Notes: a model not told the origin generated them from the sequence alone. DNA of 64,000 nt from an uncultured Flavobacteriales bacterium (GCA_943788725.1 CALSRJ010000004.1:141176-205175), one strand, 5' to 3'; counted from the first letter of the stretch, positions 28,545 through 38,913 are shown. A program made the numbers and translations.

Positions 28545-29981
28545 ATGGAGTTTCTGTCGAAATACCGCCACCTGAGTTGGGTCTTCCTACTCATCCCTAT
28601 TTATGTCTTCCTGTTTGTGAAGCTCGGGGCATTTCACATTCGGTTGTGGGATGAAGGCTGGTTCGTAGTGCACGCCTACGAAATGCTCGAGAAAGGATCC
28701 TTGCTCGTTCCGTTTTACAATGGGCAAGAGGTGTTTTACGGGAGTAAACCGCCGGTGCAGACGTGGCTGCAAATGATTTTTATCAAGACCATAGGGTACA
28801 ATGAACTCGCGGTTCGATTACCGAGTGCCATCGCTGCTGGACTTACCGTTCTGTTGATCTTTCATTGGGTGCGTAAGACTTCTTCTGAGGTCATGGCGTG
28901 GATTGCTGCCTTGGTGCTGCTGACCATGGATGGCTTTGTCCACTTTCACTCCGCAAGAGGTGCCGAAGCGGATGCATTATTAACCCTGACCATCATCGCC
29001 CAGGTATATTTCTTCTGGGAATGGTTAGGGTCAAAACGCAGCAAAGACCTGTGGGCATTGGCGGCGATGATTGCCCTTTCTTTTTGGGTGAAGAACGTAG
29101 CTGGATTCATGATGCTTCCAGGCTTGTTCATCTACATGTTGATGTACGAACGCACTAGGTTATTCGAGGCCATGAAGCAAAAAGAGACCTATCTAATTTT
29201 AGGCGTTGGCGTATTAGGAGGCTTGAGTTACTTGCTCTTTCGAGAGATTGCTCAACCCGGTCACATGGCATTCATTCTAGAAAAACAGGCCGGTCGCTTG
29301 GTCAATGATGTGGGACATGACCAACCTTTTGACTATTACTACCATCGCCTCAAAGATGAGCGCCTGAGGTTGTACCTGCCGTTGGTGCTACTTGCCCATA
29401 TTCTTCCATTCCTCTTCAAGTCGGAATCTTTCCGTCCGGCCCGATTCGCCGCTGTTTTGTCTCTGTCGTACTTTCTTCTCATCAGCATCGCGCGCAGTAA
29501 ATTGGAGTGGTATGTCATGCCGGTCTACCCATTGAGTGCAGCACTTGTGGGATTTGGACTCGGGGCCCTGCTAAGGGAACTTCCTGGTTGGAAACAGGCC
29601 TTGGCCGTAGTCGTCTTTATGGCATTTCCGATGCAGGTTATGTTCCGGAAAACGCAGAGCAACGTGATCGACTATTGGTCGAAGTTTTACGAAATGGAGG
29701 AGCAGTACCTCTTCGATGCGTACAATCATGGGAAAAACTTGGATGGATTGAATGTCGTTCATGACCATTTTGACGGGGCGCTCCTATTCTACAAATACAA
29801 ATTCAAGGAGATGGGTCAGCACATCAATCTGCAAAACGACGTTGATCTTGAAATAGGCGATAAGGCCTTGGTCAATTCGGATAAATTAAAAGAACAGATT
29901 GCGGCGACCTTCATTGTCGACACGATCGATCAATTAGAGAATGCAATTGTTTACCAGATAAAAGCGAAAAGAGATGAGTGA
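28545..29981 (+). CDS. GT39-family membrane glycosyltransferase inserted between sufB and sufC
   Basis: This 478-residue multi-pass membrane protein has the family motifs LWDEGWFVVHAYEMLEKG, FYGSKPPVQTWLQ and NELAVRLPSA in its first 95 residues, followed by about ten hydrophobic helices and a soluble C-terminal tail. Such enzymes transfer sugars from polyprenyl-phosphate donors on the periplasmic side. It starts 6 nt after sufB and overlaps sufC by 8 nt, so it is co-translated with Fe-S assembly genes with which it has no evident link. Confidence 0.8.
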   Translation: MEFLSKYRHLSWVFLLIPIYVFLFVKLGAFHIRLWDEGWFVVHAYEMLEKGSLLVPFYNGQEVFYGSKPPVQTWLQMIFIKTIGYNELAVRLPSAIAAGLTVLLIFHWVRKTSSEVMAWIAALVLLTMDGFVHFHSARGAEADALLTLTIIAQVYFFWEWLGSKRSKDLWALAAMIALSFWVKNVAGFMMLPGLFIYMLMYERTRLFEAMKQKETYLILGVGVLGGLSYLLFREIAQPGHMAFILEKQAGRLVNDVGHDQPFDYYYHRLKDERLRLYLPLVLLAHILPFLFKSESFRPARFAAVLSLSYFLLISIARSKLEWYVMPVYPLSAALVGFGLGALLRELPGWKQALAVVVFMAFPMQVMFRKTQSNVIDYWSKFYEMEEQYLFDAYNHGKNLDGLNVVHDHFDGALLFYKYKFKEMGQHINLQNDVDLEIGDKALVNSDKLKEQIAATFIVDTIDQLENAIVYQIKAKRDE

Positions 29982-30738
29982 TTTTTTAAGGATTAAGAAC
30001 CTAAGGGCCTCCATTGAAGGCAATCAGATCCTCAAGGGGATCGATCTGGAAGTGAACCCGGGTGAAGTGCACGCAATCATGGGGCCGAACGGAAGCGGAA
30101 AGAGCACCTTATCCTCCGTACTCGCAGGTCGAGAGGAGTATGAAGTGGAAGCCGATGAAGTCATGTTCCTGGGGAAGGAATTGTTGGAAATGGCTCCGGA
30201 GGAACGGTCTCGTGAGGGGCTATTCCTTGCGTTTCAATACCCTGTGGAGATCCCAGGCGTGAGCAACATCAACTTCTTGAAGGCGGCGATCAATGCGAAG
30301 CGACAACACCAAGGGCTGGAAGACATTACCGCGAAGGATTTCATGGTCATGGTCAAAGAAAAACAGGCGCTCGTAGAACTGAAGCAGTCCCTTGCCAATC
30401 GTTCGGTGAACGAAGGGTTTTCGGGGGGAGAGAAAAAGCGCAATGAGATCTTCCAAATGGCCATGCTCCAACCACGCTTGGGCATTTTGGATGAGACAGA
30501 TTCGGGACTAGACATCGATGCGCTTAAAATCGTAGCCAACGGGGTAAACAAACTCAAGTCAAAGGACAATGCATTCATCCTCATTACCCACTATCAGCGC
30601 CTATTGAATTACATCGTTCCAGACTTTGTGCATGTGCTTTACAATGGAAGAATTGTGAAGTCAGGAGACAAGTCGCTCGCCCTAGAATTGGAAGAGAAAG
30701 GCTACGATTGGATCATCAATGAATTGGAAGCAGTTTAA
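29974..30738 (+). CDS. sufC: Fe-S cluster assembly ATPase SufC
   Basis: This 254-residue ABC-type ATPase has Walker A GPNGSGKST (near residue 37), the ABC signature FSGGEKKR, and Walker B LGILDETDSGLD; the Asp-Ser-Gly-Leu-Asp D-loop is typical of SufC. It drives conformational change in the SufBC2D scaffold. Its ATG lies inside the end of the glycosyltransferase gene. Confidence 0.95.
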   Translation: MSDFLRIKNLRASIEGNQILKGIDLEVNPGEVHAIMGPNGSGKSTLSSVLAGREEYEVEADEVMFLGKELLEMAPEERSREGLFLAFQYPVEIPGVSNINFLKAAINAKRQHQGLEDITAKDFMVMVKEKQALVELKQSLANRSVNEGFSGGEKKRNEIFQMAMLQPRLGILDETDSGLDIDALKIVANGVNKLKSKDNAFILITHYQRLLNYIVPDFVHVLYNGRIVKSGDKSLALELEEKGYDWIINELEAV

Positions 30739-30747
30739 GTGAACACC

Positions 30748-32016
30748 ATGGCAAACAAACTTGATTTTCTCAAGCAGTTCGATCAGCTCACAGCTTTGTT
30801 CCCAGTGCAGGGAAATGCCCGCGCGGTGATCCACAACGGCCTCGACTTTCCAACGACGCGAGATGAATATTGGAAGTACACGCGCGTGACCTCTTTGGTT
30901 GAATCCCGATACGTGCGAAATGTGCCAAACATTGATTCCATCGATGCATTTCGAGTGCCGGGACTCGACGCCCAATACCTTGTATTCGTCAATGGTGAAT
31001 ACTCGGAAAGGCTTTCAGACACCCAGCTTATTCAGGGGGTAGAAGTGACTTCCATGCGCTTGGCCGAAGGGGATCGAAAGCAGCACATGCTCGAACACCT
31101 CGATCGATATGTCGACAGTAAGACCCAGGCATTTCATGCATTGAACACGAGCTACTTTATAGATGGATCCTTCATCACGGTTGAGAAGAATACCGTCCTT
31201 TCTGACCCTATCTGTATCTTAAACATCAGTGCAGACAAACAACAGGCAAACAACATTCGCAATCTCATTGTAGTAGGTGAAATGGCAAAGGCTGAGTTCA
31301 TCAACCTGCACGAAGGATATGACAACGCGGGTTCTTTGACCAATGCCATTACCGAATTAAAAGTGGAACAGGGAGGGGATGCTTCACTGTACATGATCCA
31401 AAACGATGGGGCAGAAAGTGCGCACATCAACACCATTCAAGTGGCACAAGAAAAGGACAGCCAAAGCAAGGTGGTGACGATTACGCAGACAGGGAAATTG
31501 GTGCGCAACAACCTCAACTTTACCGTTTCAGGTCAGGGCTGCGAAAGCAACATGTATGGCATCTATTTCACGAGCGATAGACAGCATGTGGATAACCACA
31601 CCTACGTGGATCATACCACGCCGAATTGCAACAGCAACGAGCTCTACAAAGGCGTCATGAGCGATCGATCCACCGGAGTCTTTAATGGCAAAATCATGGT
31701 GCGTCGAGAGGCACAACAGACCAATGCCTTCCAGAGCAATCAGAACATTTTACTCTCAGATAAGGCTACGATCTATACAAAGCCAGAACTGGAGATCTAT
31801 GCAGACGACGTAAAATGCTCCCATGGCTGCACAATAGGGCAGTTGGACGAAGAAGCCATGTTTTATTTGCAGTCCCGCGGTCTGGACAAGGCAGCGGCAG
31901 CTAAGCTCTTGGTTCAGGCTTTTGCAGGGGACGTAACTGCCAAGATTACCAACGATGCACTTCGAGAAAAGGTAGAAGGATTCCTTCATCAAAAATTTGA
32001 AGATCAACATGCTTGA
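30748..32016 (+). CDS. sufD: Fe-S cluster assembly scaffold subunit SufD
   Basis: This is about 422 residues from ATG 30748; a GTG at 30739, directly after the sufC stop, is an alternative start. The C-terminal SufBD core contains ELYKGVMSDRSTGVFNGKI, VRREAQQTNAFQSNQNILLS and DDVKCSHGCTIGQLDEEAMFYLQSRG, the last with the conserved His-Gly-Cys region at the SufB interface. It pairs with SufB in the scaffold complex. Confidence 0.95.
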   Translation: MANKLDFLKQFDQLTALFPVQGNARAVIHNGLDFPTTRDEYWKYTRVTSLVESRYVRNVPNIDSIDAFRVPGLDAQYLVFVNGEYSERLSDTQLIQGVEVTSMRLAEGDRKQHMLEHLDRYVDSKTQAFHALNTSYFIDGSFITVEKNTVLSDPICILNISADKQQANNIRNLIVVGEMAKAEFINLHEGYDNAGSLTNAITELKVEQGGDASLYMIQNDGAESAHINTIQVAQEKDSQSKVVTITQTGKLVRNNLNFTVSGQGCESNMYGIYFTSDRQHVDNHTYVDHTTPNCNSNELYKGVMSDRSTGVFNGKIMVRREAQQTNAFQSNQNILLSDKATIYTKPELEIYADDVKCSHGCTIGQLDEEAMFYLQSRGLDKAAAAKLLVQAFAGDVTAKITNDALREKVEGFLHQKFEDQHA

Positions 32017-33226
32017 TATTGAAAGCATACGAAAGCAGTTTCCTATCCTAGATCAAGAGGTGCATGGAAAACCATTGGTCTATTTTGACAATGCAGCCTC
32101 CTCTCAGAAGCCCAAGCGGGTGGTGGAATCACTCGAACGCTACTACACCAAGGAACACGCGAATGTGCACCGTGGAGTGCATTTCTTGAGCCAGCAAGCG
32201 ACCGATAAATTCGAAGAAGTGCGCCGCAAGGCACAGGCTTTTGTAAACGCCAAACACGACCACGAGATCATCTTTACACGTGGCACTACAGAGGCGATCA
32301 ATTTGGTGGCTACCTCCTTTGGTAAGGCATTCATTGAGGAAGGAGATGAAATACTCATCTCCACCATGGAGCATCACAGCAACATCGTTCCATGGCAGAT
32401 GCTTTGTCAAGACTGGGGTGCCGAGCTCAAGGTTATTCCTATCGACGAGAGTGGAGAGATCATCATGGAGCAATTCGACCTGTTGCTGTCTGGAAAAACC
32501 AGGATGGTGGCCCTTAATCACGTCAGCAATACCCTCGGAACCATCAATCCCATTGAAGAAATCATTACGAAGGCACACAAAGTTGGGGCCGCCGTTTTGA
32601 TCGATGGGGCGCAGAGCGCACCGCATATGCAGATCGATGTGCAAGAACTCGATGCTGATTTTTATTGTGTTTCAGGGCACAAGATGTACGGCCCAACGGG
32701 CATTGGATTCTTGTATGGGAAAGAGATTTGGCTCAACGATATGCCCCCTTATCAGGGTGGTGGGGAGATGATTGAAACCGTCACCTTCGAGGAGACGACC
32801 TACAACGCTTTGCCCTTTAAGTTTGAAGCGGGCACGCCCAATATAGCCGACACGATCGCCCTTGGTGAGGCAATGGACTTCATGCTGGAAATCGGAATAG
32901 CGGAGATCGCACATTGGGAAATGGAGCTGCACGACTATGCCGTACACAAGATGATGGAGATCCCAGGGATCAAATTTGTGGGAACGGCAAAAAAGAAAGC
33001 CGGGGTCATTTCCTTCCTAGTGGATGGCACACACCCCTATGACATCGGTACCATTTTAGACCAACAGGGCATCGCGGTCCGTACAGGCCACCATTGCACC
33101 CAGCCCTTGATGGATCGATTTGAGATTCCCGGAACGGTCAGGGCGTCATTTGCGGTGTACAACACCAAGCTCGAGATCGACCTATTCATCGAAGCCTTGA
33201 AGAAGGCCATTTCGATGCTTTCCTAA
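32009..33226 (+). CDS. sufS: Cysteine desulfurase SufS
   Basis: This 405-residue PLP enzyme of the group II type has YFDNAASSQKPK at the N-terminus, the cofactor lysine in DFYCVSGHKMYGPTGIGFLYG (near residue 226), and the active-site cysteine loop RTGHHCTQPLMDRF. It removes sulfur from cysteine and supplies it to the scaffold. ATG 32009 overlaps the sufD stop by 8 nt. No sufE or sufU activator follows in the operon, so that partner must be elsewhere. Confidence 0.95.
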   Translation: MLDIESIRKQFPILDQEVHGKPLVYFDNAASSQKPKRVVESLERYYTKEHANVHRGVHFLSQQATDKFEEVRRKAQAFVNAKHDHEIIFTRGTTEAINLVATSFGKAFIEEGDEILISTMEHHSNIVPWQMLCQDWGAELKVIPIDESGEIIMEQFDLLLSGKTRMVALNHVSNTLGTINPIEEIITKAHKVGAAVLIDGAQSAPHMQIDVQELDADFYCVSGHKMYGPTGIGFLYGKEIWLNDMPPYQGGGEMIETVTFEETTYNALPFKFEAGTPNIADTIALGEAMDFMLEIGIAEIAHWEMELHDYAVHKMMEIPGIKFVGTAKKKAGVISFLVDGTHPYDIGTILDQQGIAVRTGHHCTQPLMDRFEIPGTVRASFAVYNTKLEIDLFIEALKKAISMLS

Positions 33227-33278
33227 GATATTATCACGGGGTCAACTCGGCTGAAATTCGCATCTTTCGCAACGGATT

Positions 33279-34646
33279 ATGGCCAAAACTAAAACCGCTT
33301 TCGTCTGCCAAAATTGTGGCACCAACTTCCCCAAATGGATGGGTAAATGTTCCGCTTGCAACGAGTGGAATACCCTGATCGAGGAAGTGATTTACAAGGA
33401 ATCAAAAACGGGATTGAAAAGGAATTATTCCGATCATCTCGCCAAGAAACCCGTCCCCATCACAGAAGTTAGTTCTGATACCGCAGAGCGGATTCCTATC
33501 CCAGACGACGAATTGAGTCGCGTGCTCGGAGGGGGACTCGTCCCCGGCAGCGTTACCCTTATCGGCGGCGATCCTGGCATTGGAAAATCTACCCTTCTAT
33601 TGCAGCTCGGACTGCGTTTCAAAAACGCAAAGACACTCTACGTTTCAGGCGAAGAGAGCGCAAATCAAATCAAGATGCGCGCAGAACGGATTGGGGACCT
33701 CCACGATAAATTGCTCCTGCTTACCGATACATCTTTAGAGCGCGTCATGGAGCGGATCGATGAAACCGAGCCTGACTTGGTCATCATAGATTCTATCCAG
33801 ACCCTTCAAAGCCCGGAAATTGATTCTGTCCCAGGATCTGTTGCCCAAATACGCGAATGCACGGGTGAGTTGATTCAGTTTGCTAAAGAGTCTGGAACGC
33901 CCGTCATCCTGATCGGACACATCACCAAAGAGGGCAACATCGCCGGACCTAAAGTGATGGAGCACATGGTAGATGTCGTATTGCAATTTGAAGGTGATCG
34001 TCAACATTTATATCGATTACTGCGCTCTTCTAAAAACCGCTTCGGATCAACCAATGAGCTCGGCATCTACGAAATGCAAGGCAGTGGACTCAAGGAGGTG
34101 GACAACCCATCTCAAGTGCTGCTCTCTCAGCGGGATGAAGGATTGAGTGGGTCTGCTATTGCGGCGAGTATGGAAGGCGCACGTCCGATGATGATCGAGG
34201 TGCAAAGCCTGGTGAGTACTGCAGCCTACGGTACCCCCCAAAGGACTACCACTGGATTCGACCAAAGGCGCTTGCACATGTTGCTGGCGGTCTTGGAAAA
34301 GCGCTGCGGACTGGCCATCGGAAAATTCGATGTCTTTGTCAACATGGCAGGAGGCATACGTGTGGATGATCCAGCGATAGATCTTGCGGTCGTTTGCTCG
34401 GCCCTTTCGAGTTCGGAGGATTACCCTATTCCGGGGCAGACTTGCTTTGCGGGAGAGGTCGGTCTGAGTGGAGAAATTCGCCCCGTAACGCGCATCGAAC
34501 AACGCATTCGAGAAGCCGAAAAGCTTGGGTTCGAAGAGATATTCATCTCAGGCTATGGACTAAAGGGCTTGGATACCAAGTCGTTTGGTATATCAATCCA
34601 CCCCGTCAAGCGCGTCGACGAAGTGTTCACGCGCCTATTCGGATAG
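33279..34646 (+). CDS. radA: DNA repair protein RadA
   Basis: This 455-residue RadA/Sms has every domain. A four-cysteine zinc finger (C10-x2-C13, C24-x2-C27) leads into a RecA-like ATPase with Walker A GGDPGIGKST near residue 95 and the RadA-specific KNRFGSTNELG. A C-terminal Lon-like domain (GKFDVFVNMAGGIRVDDPAIDLA) completes it. It is a hexameric helicase that promotes branch migration in recombinational repair. It sits 52 nt after sufS and is probably transcribed separately or by read-through. Confidence 0.95.
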   Translation: MAKTKTAFVCQNCGTNFPKWMGKCSACNEWNTLIEEVIYKESKTGLKRNYSDHLAKKPVPITEVSSDTAERIPIPDDELSRVLGGGLVPGSVTLIGGDPGIGKSTLLLQLGLRFKNAKTLYVSGEESANQIKMRAERIGDLHDKLLLLTDTSLERVMERIDETEPDLVIIDSIQTLQSPEIDSVPGSVAQIRECTGELIQFAKESGTPVILIGHITKEGNIAGPKVMEHMVDVVLQFEGDRQHLYRLLRSSKNRFGSTNELGIYEMQGSGLKEVDNPSQVLLSQRDEGLSGSAIAASMEGARPMMIEVQSLVSTAAYGTPQRTTTGFDQRRLHMLLAVLEKRCGLAIGKFDVFVNMAGGIRVDDPAIDLAVVCSALSSSEDYPIPGQTCFAGEVGLSGEIRPVTRIEQRIREAEKLGFEEIFISGYGLKGLDTKSFGISIHPVKRVDEVFTRLFG

Positions 34647-34675
34647 TACAACGCCTACATTCCTACTTTTGACCC

Positions 34676-35374
34676 GTGACCGTGCAGCCCACCATTGACC
34701 TCGTACTTCCTGTATTGAACCCTTCCCAAACCTGGGTGGGAGATACGCTTGCTCGGAAACTTGAACTTGAGCGGCAGTCGGGCAGAAGCGTGCGGCTTAT
34801 CGTTGTGAACGATGGAACGAAAGACCACGGTCCCTTTGTGCGTTTGGAGGCTGATGACCCTTCGATGGCAGTCATCCACTTTTCCCAGAACAAGGGAAAG
34901 GGGGCAGCCCTCAGGGCTGGAATCAGCAGCGCAGCTAGTGATTTGATCCTGTTCACAGATGCAGATTTTCCGTACACCATCGATAGCATGGTTGCAGTGA
35001 TCAAGGCATTGGAAAAGGGAGTTGACATTGCCTTAGGCTACCGTGAGCAGGACTATTACGCCAGCGTACCCTGGTTTCGCAAAGGGATGAGCGAGTCGTT
35101 TCGTTTTCTCCTCAAGCGCGTGCTTCGCTTTCCAATAACGGACACCCAATGTGGCTTAAAAGGGATGAATAAGAAGGGGGTGGAGGTGTTTTTATCTACC
35201 CGGATCGATCGCTTTTTGGTCGACATGGAATTCATCAAGTTGGCGGTACGAAGCGAGGACTTGAAGATTGAACCTGTTGTGGTCAAGCTGCGCAACGACG
35301 TGACCTTCAGTAAAATGGGGGTGAAAGTGATCCTCAGGGAAGGACTGAACTTCCTTCGCGTATTTTTCAGTTGA
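34676..35374 (+). CDS. GT2-family glycosyltransferase (dolichyl-phosphate-sugar synthase-like)
   Basis: This 232-residue GT-A enzyme has IDLVLPVLNPS at the N-terminus, VVNDGTKD, the acidic pair DADFPY (near residue 104) and TDTQCGLKGMNKKG, the last typical of DPM1/Alg5-like transferases. It likely makes a polyprenyl-phosphate sugar. The start is a GTG at 34676; a second GTG at 34682 is equally possible. There is no membrane tail. It could supply donor sugars to the GT39 enzymes in this region. Confidence 0.75.
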   Translation: MTVQPTIDLVLPVLNPSQTWVGDTLARKLELERQSGRSVRLIVVNDGTKDHGPFVRLEADDPSMAVIHFSQNKGKGAALRAGISSAASDLILFTDADFPYTIDSMVAVIKALEKGVDIALGYREQDYYASVPWFRKGMSESFRFLLKRVLRFPITDTQCGLKGMNKKGVEVFLSTRIDRFLVDMEFIKLAVRSEDLKIEPVVVKLRNDVTFSKMGVKVILREGLNFLRVFFS

Positions 35375-35408
35375 TGCCGGCTTTCGCAGGAATAACCAGT
35401 GGATTATT

Positions 35409-35438
35409 TTGGATTTGTTTTGGAAAAGACAATATTTG
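35409..35438 (+). promoter_or_regulatory. Candidate Bacteroidota promoter
   Basis: TTG at 35409-35411 is followed after exactly 19 nt by AATATTTG (35431-35438), one mismatch from TAnnTTTG. The start codon of the next gene is 21 nt downstream. Confidence 0.5.
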
Positions 35439-35459
35439 AGTAGAACCGACCTAACAACT

Positions 35460-35861
35460 ATGAGACATTTAATGACCTCCCTAGCACTTGTGCTGATGCT
35501 GTCCTTTGCCGATGCACAGACCGTGACAAGCAGTGATCAGACGAAATGCCAAGTACAAGTGGCCTATGCTGTTTCTGAGGGAGATGTCATGGGGGAGTAT
35601 TCCATCACTGAGCTGGTTCCGCTCGAACCTGGCCAAAGCGCCAACTTTAAAGGAATGGAGTTCACCTACCGTCGCCTTTACAGTCGCGTGGAGCACGAAG
35701 AGATGTTCATCATCCGATTTGAACCCACAGGAATTACGCACTTTCTCGATGCCACCGTGCCAACCGGCTATGAGCGCGTGCTAACCGGAGGGTGTTCTCT
35801 TCAGCAGAAGCCTTTGTTTAACCGCGACGGCACCTTCTTCATCGACGCTTCTGCCAACTGA
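35460..35861 (+). CDS. Hypothetical secreted protein
   Basis: ATG 35460 starts a signal peptide (MRHLMTSLALVLMLSFADAQ) and a mature protein of about 113 residues with two cysteines. I recognise no family. A promoter-like sequence lies just upstream, so it is probably monocistronic. It converges on the carboxylase gene with a 7-nt gap. Confidence 0.6.
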   Translation: MRHLMTSLALVLMLSFADAQTVTSSDQTKCQVQVAYAVSEGDVMGEYSITELVPLEPGQSANFKGMEFTYRRLYSRVEHEEMFIIRFEPTGITHFLDATVPTGYERVLTGGCSLQQKPLFNRDGTFFIDASAN

Positions 35862-35868
35862 TTACCGA

Positions 35869-37410
35869 TCAGAGCGGAATATTTCCGTGCTTTTTTCTAG
35901 GTAGTGTTTCCACTTTATTCTCGAGCATTTCAAAAGCGCGAATCAGCTTCTCACGTGTCTTTTCAGGCAGAATCACTTCGTCAATATACCCGCGTGCTGC
36001 TGCGTTGTACGGGTGGGCGAAGAGTTTAGCGTACTCGTCTTCCTTCTCCTTCAGTTTGGCTGCCGGATCATTTGCTTCCGAGATCTCCTTTCGAAAGATG
36101 ATTTCAGCGGCTCCTTTTGCACCCATTACTGCGATCTCAGCACTTGGCCATGCAAAGTTCATGTCGGCTCCAATGTGTTTTGAGTTCATGACATCATAAG
36201 CGCCACCATAAGCCTTACGCGTAATCACAGTAACCCGAGGCACCGTTGCCTCGCTGAAAGCGTAGAGCAATTTCGCACCATTGGTGATGATGGCGTTCCA
36301 TTCTTGATCGGTTCCAGGAAGGAATCCGGGGACATCTTCAAAGACCAAGAGGGGGATATTGAAGCAATCGCAAAACCGAACAAAGCGAGCACCTTTTTTC
36401 GATGAATTCACATCGAGTACGCCAGCGAGGACTTGCGGCTGGTTGGCTACTACGCCAATGCTTCTTCCCGCAAGGCGGGCAAATCCCACTACAATGTTTT
36501 CAGCATAGTCCTTGTGTACTTCGAGAAAGCTATCCTCGTCTACCGTTCCGTCGATAACCGTACGGATGTCATACGGCTGATTTGGATTTTCTGGAATGAT
36601 TTCGTTGAGCGCAGGACGACTTTCATTGCCCAATTCGTAGGGAAGCATGGGTGGCTCGTCCTCGCAATTCGAAGGCATGTAACTCAAGAGCTGCTTGATG
36701 CGCTCAAGCGCGTCCACTTCATTTTCGCAGGCGAAGTGCGTTACACCTGACTTAGAGGCGTGCGTTTCTGCCCCGCCTAATTCCTCTGCGGTGACGTCCT
36801 CATTCGTTACGGTTTTCACAACGTTTGGACCCGTAACAAACATATAGCTCGTATGCTCCACCATCAGAATAAAGTCGGTAAGGGCAGGGGAGTATACAGC
36901 ACCACCAGCACACGGGCCCATGATCGCACTGATCTGTGGGATCACGCCGCTAGAGAGCGTGTTGCGGTAAAAGATATCGGCATAACCGCCCAAGGAAACC
37001 ACACCTTCTTGAATTCGAGCTCCTCCCGAATCGTTCAATCCGATGACCGGTGCACCGTTCTTCATGGCGAGGTCCATGATGTTTACGATTTTCTCGGCAT
37101 GGGCTTCGGCGAGCGAACCCCCTAGCACGGTAAAATCTTGCGAAAAGGCATACACCATGCGGCCATTTACCTTGCCGTACCCAGTCACGACACCATCTCC
37201 CAAGAACTTTTGCTTGTCCAAGCCGAAGTTGGTGCTGCGGTGGGTAACGAGCATTCCAATTTCCTCAAACGTCCCTTTGTCGAAAAGGAGTTCAATCCGC
37301 TCTCGTGCCGTGAGTTTTCCTTTTTTGTGTTGGGCTTCAATGCGCTTTTTTCCACCGCCGAGGATGGCCTCAGACTTTTTCGCTTCCAGTCGTTCAAACT
37401 TTTCTCTCAT
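35869..37410 (-). CDS. pccB: Acyl-CoA carboxylase carboxyltransferase subunit (propionyl-CoA type)
   Basis: This 513-residue protein is a full-length carboxyltransferase with two crotonase-like halves. Typical stretches are [35 protein letters not shown], and in the second half [11 protein letters not shown] and [20 protein letters not shown]. It transfers the carboxyl group from biotin to propionyl-CoA (or a related acyl-CoA). The methylmalonyl-CoA epimerase encoded at 54.3 kb would act next in the pathway to succinyl-CoA. The biotin-carrying subunit is not in this window. Confidence 0.9.
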   Translation of the reverse strand: MREKFERLEAKKSEAILGGGKKRIEAQHKKGKLTARERIELLFDKGTFEEIGMLVTHRSTNFGLDKQKFLGDGVVTGYGKVNGRMVYAFSQDFTVLGGSLAEAHAEKIVNIMDLAMKNGAPVIGLNDSGGARIQEGVVSLGGYADIFYRNTLSSGVIPQISAIMGPCAGGAVYSPALTDFILMVEHTSYMFVTGPNVVKTVTNEDVTAEELGGAETHASKSGVTHFACENEVDALERIKQLLSYMPSNCEDEPPMLPYELGNESRPALNEIIPENPNQPYDIRTVIDGTVDEDSFLEVHKDYAENIVVGFARLAGRSIGVVANQPQVLAGVLDVNSSKKGARFVRFCDCFNIPLLVFEDVPGFLPGTDQEWNAIITNGAKLLYAFSEATVPRVTVITRKAYGGAYDVMNSKHIGADMNFAWPSAEIAVMGAKGAAEIIFRKEISEANDPAAKLKEKEDEYAKLFAHPYNAAARGYIDEVILPEKTREKLIRAFEMLENKVETLPRKKHGNIPL

Positions 37411-37506
37411 GCCTTGTGATCTTAGGTTTTAGGTACAGTACCTTGCAGATGGCGGCCAAAACTAATTAAACTTGATGGTATTGTTCCGCACTTGAATCAA
37501 CAACCT

Positions 37507-38910
37507 ATGCGCATTTCAGACATCCACATCCGACCTTCGTATGCGGCGATCATGGTGTCGATACCCGTGCTGATCTACGCGCATTACCGTGCCGCAACGC
37601 TGGCCTTTACTTACGATGAGTGTTGGACGTTCCTAGGCTATGCATCGGCAGACGTTTGGAGCATTGTCACGAATCAAAGCCCAGCCGCTAACAATCATGT
37701 CTTGCATTCCATGCTCATGAAGTTGTTTGTTGGATTGTTTGGCTCGTCTGAATATGTCCTACGGATTCCAGCCTTAGGGGGAATGCTTCTCTTCATGGTG
37801 TACCTCTTCAAGCTGTCTTGGGGAATGCTCAAGAAATTATGGTGGGTAGGGTATGTATCTGTGCTGTATCAGCCCTATTTACTCGACTACTTTGCGATAG
37901 CCCGCGGGTATGCCCTTGCGATTGCCTTCACCTTTGGATCCATCTATTACCTCGATCGGTTGGTGCGCAGACAGCGTGTGTTGGATGCGTGGTTGGCGCT
38001 TGGATTGGCTTTCCTTGCTGCCTACGCAAACTTCACCTACTTACTGATTTTTTGCAGCGTTGCGCTGGCGGTCGTTTTTGTTATGATTCAAAGCAAGAAA
38101 TGGAGGCAATTCCTTCGACCTCTGATCGGGGTAACGATAGTGGTGGTAGCGCTTACTGGAATTCCCATCACAAGACTCATGGAAGCGCAAGAGCTCTATT
38201 ACGGTGGTGATGCAGGCTTTTATTCGGACACCTTGCTTTCTTTAGCGAATAGAGCATGGTACAACCGTTTTGAAGGCGTGTACTTGGCTGCATGCTTTGG
38301 CCTCGTTCTGATCATATCGTGCGGGTGGCTATTGATCAATATAGGAAGAGCAACGTGGAAGCATGTTGGATTTTGGTGCGCATGGGTACTTCTAGCCACC
38401 TCTGTTGGGAGCATACTTCAGCACTACATCATGGGGTCGCCTTTCTTGATTGACCGAACGGCCTTGTTCATGTTGCCGCTGCTGATCTTGACCGCGTGTT
38501 GGTTGATCTTTAGCTATGAATTCACGAAGTGGAAATGGCGTCTTGGATTCTTGTTGGTTGGATTGAGCCTTGTAAACCTCTCGGTCAGCTTAAATACGAC
38601 GCACCAATTGGACTTTATCGAACACGCCGATACAAGGGAGGCAGTGAGTTTGATTCAGGAGCTGGCGGCGGATGATGCCTCCTTTCACGTGGGTAAATCA
38701 ACGTATATGAATGCTACCATCATGTTTTATAAGAAGCAGTTGGATGTGCGTCAAATTGAGCCTGCTGGGTTGGAGTTTTGTGACGAGGCAGGGAAGACGC
38801 CCTTCTATTACCTCTTTGCAAAAGACATCGCATGCGTCCAAGACAAACGGGTTGTGTTGGTCAAATATTTCCCAGTTTCAGACACGTACTTGTATCGGGA
38901 AGGGACATAA
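37507..38910 (+). CDS. GT39-like multi-pass membrane protein
   Basis: From ATG 37507 this is about 467 residues with ten or more hydrophobic segments. Near residue 38 it has TYDECWTFLGYAS, the acidic first-loop motif position of GT39/ArnT-like enzymes, then NNHVLHSMLMKLF and EYVLRIPALGG. The fit to the family is looser than for the other two GT39 genes here. A membrane glycosyltransferase is likely but not certain. A TTG five codons upstream is an alternative start. Confidence 0.65.
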   Translation: MRISDIHIRPSYAAIMVSIPVLIYAHYRAATLAFTYDECWTFLGYASADVWSIVTNQSPAANNHVLHSMLMKLFVGLFGSSEYVLRIPALGGMLLFMVYLFKLSWGMLKKLWWVGYVSVLYQPYLLDYFAIARGYALAIAFTFGSIYYLDRLVRRQRVLDAWLALGLAFLAAYANFTYLLIFCSVALAVVFVMIQSKKWRQFLRPLIGVTIVVVALTGIPITRLMEAQELYYGGDAGFYSDTLLSLANRAWYNRFEGVYLAACFGLVLIISCGWLLINIGRATWKHVGFWCAWVLLATSVGSILQHYIMGSPFLIDRTALFMLPLLILTACWLIFSYEFTKWKWRLGFLLVGLSLVNLSVSLNTTHQLDFIEHADTREAVSLIQELAADDASFHVGKSTYMNATIMFYKKQLDVRQIEPAGLEFCDEAGKTPFYYLFAKDIACVQDKRVVLVKYFPVSDTYLYREGT

Positions 38911-38913
38911 AAT

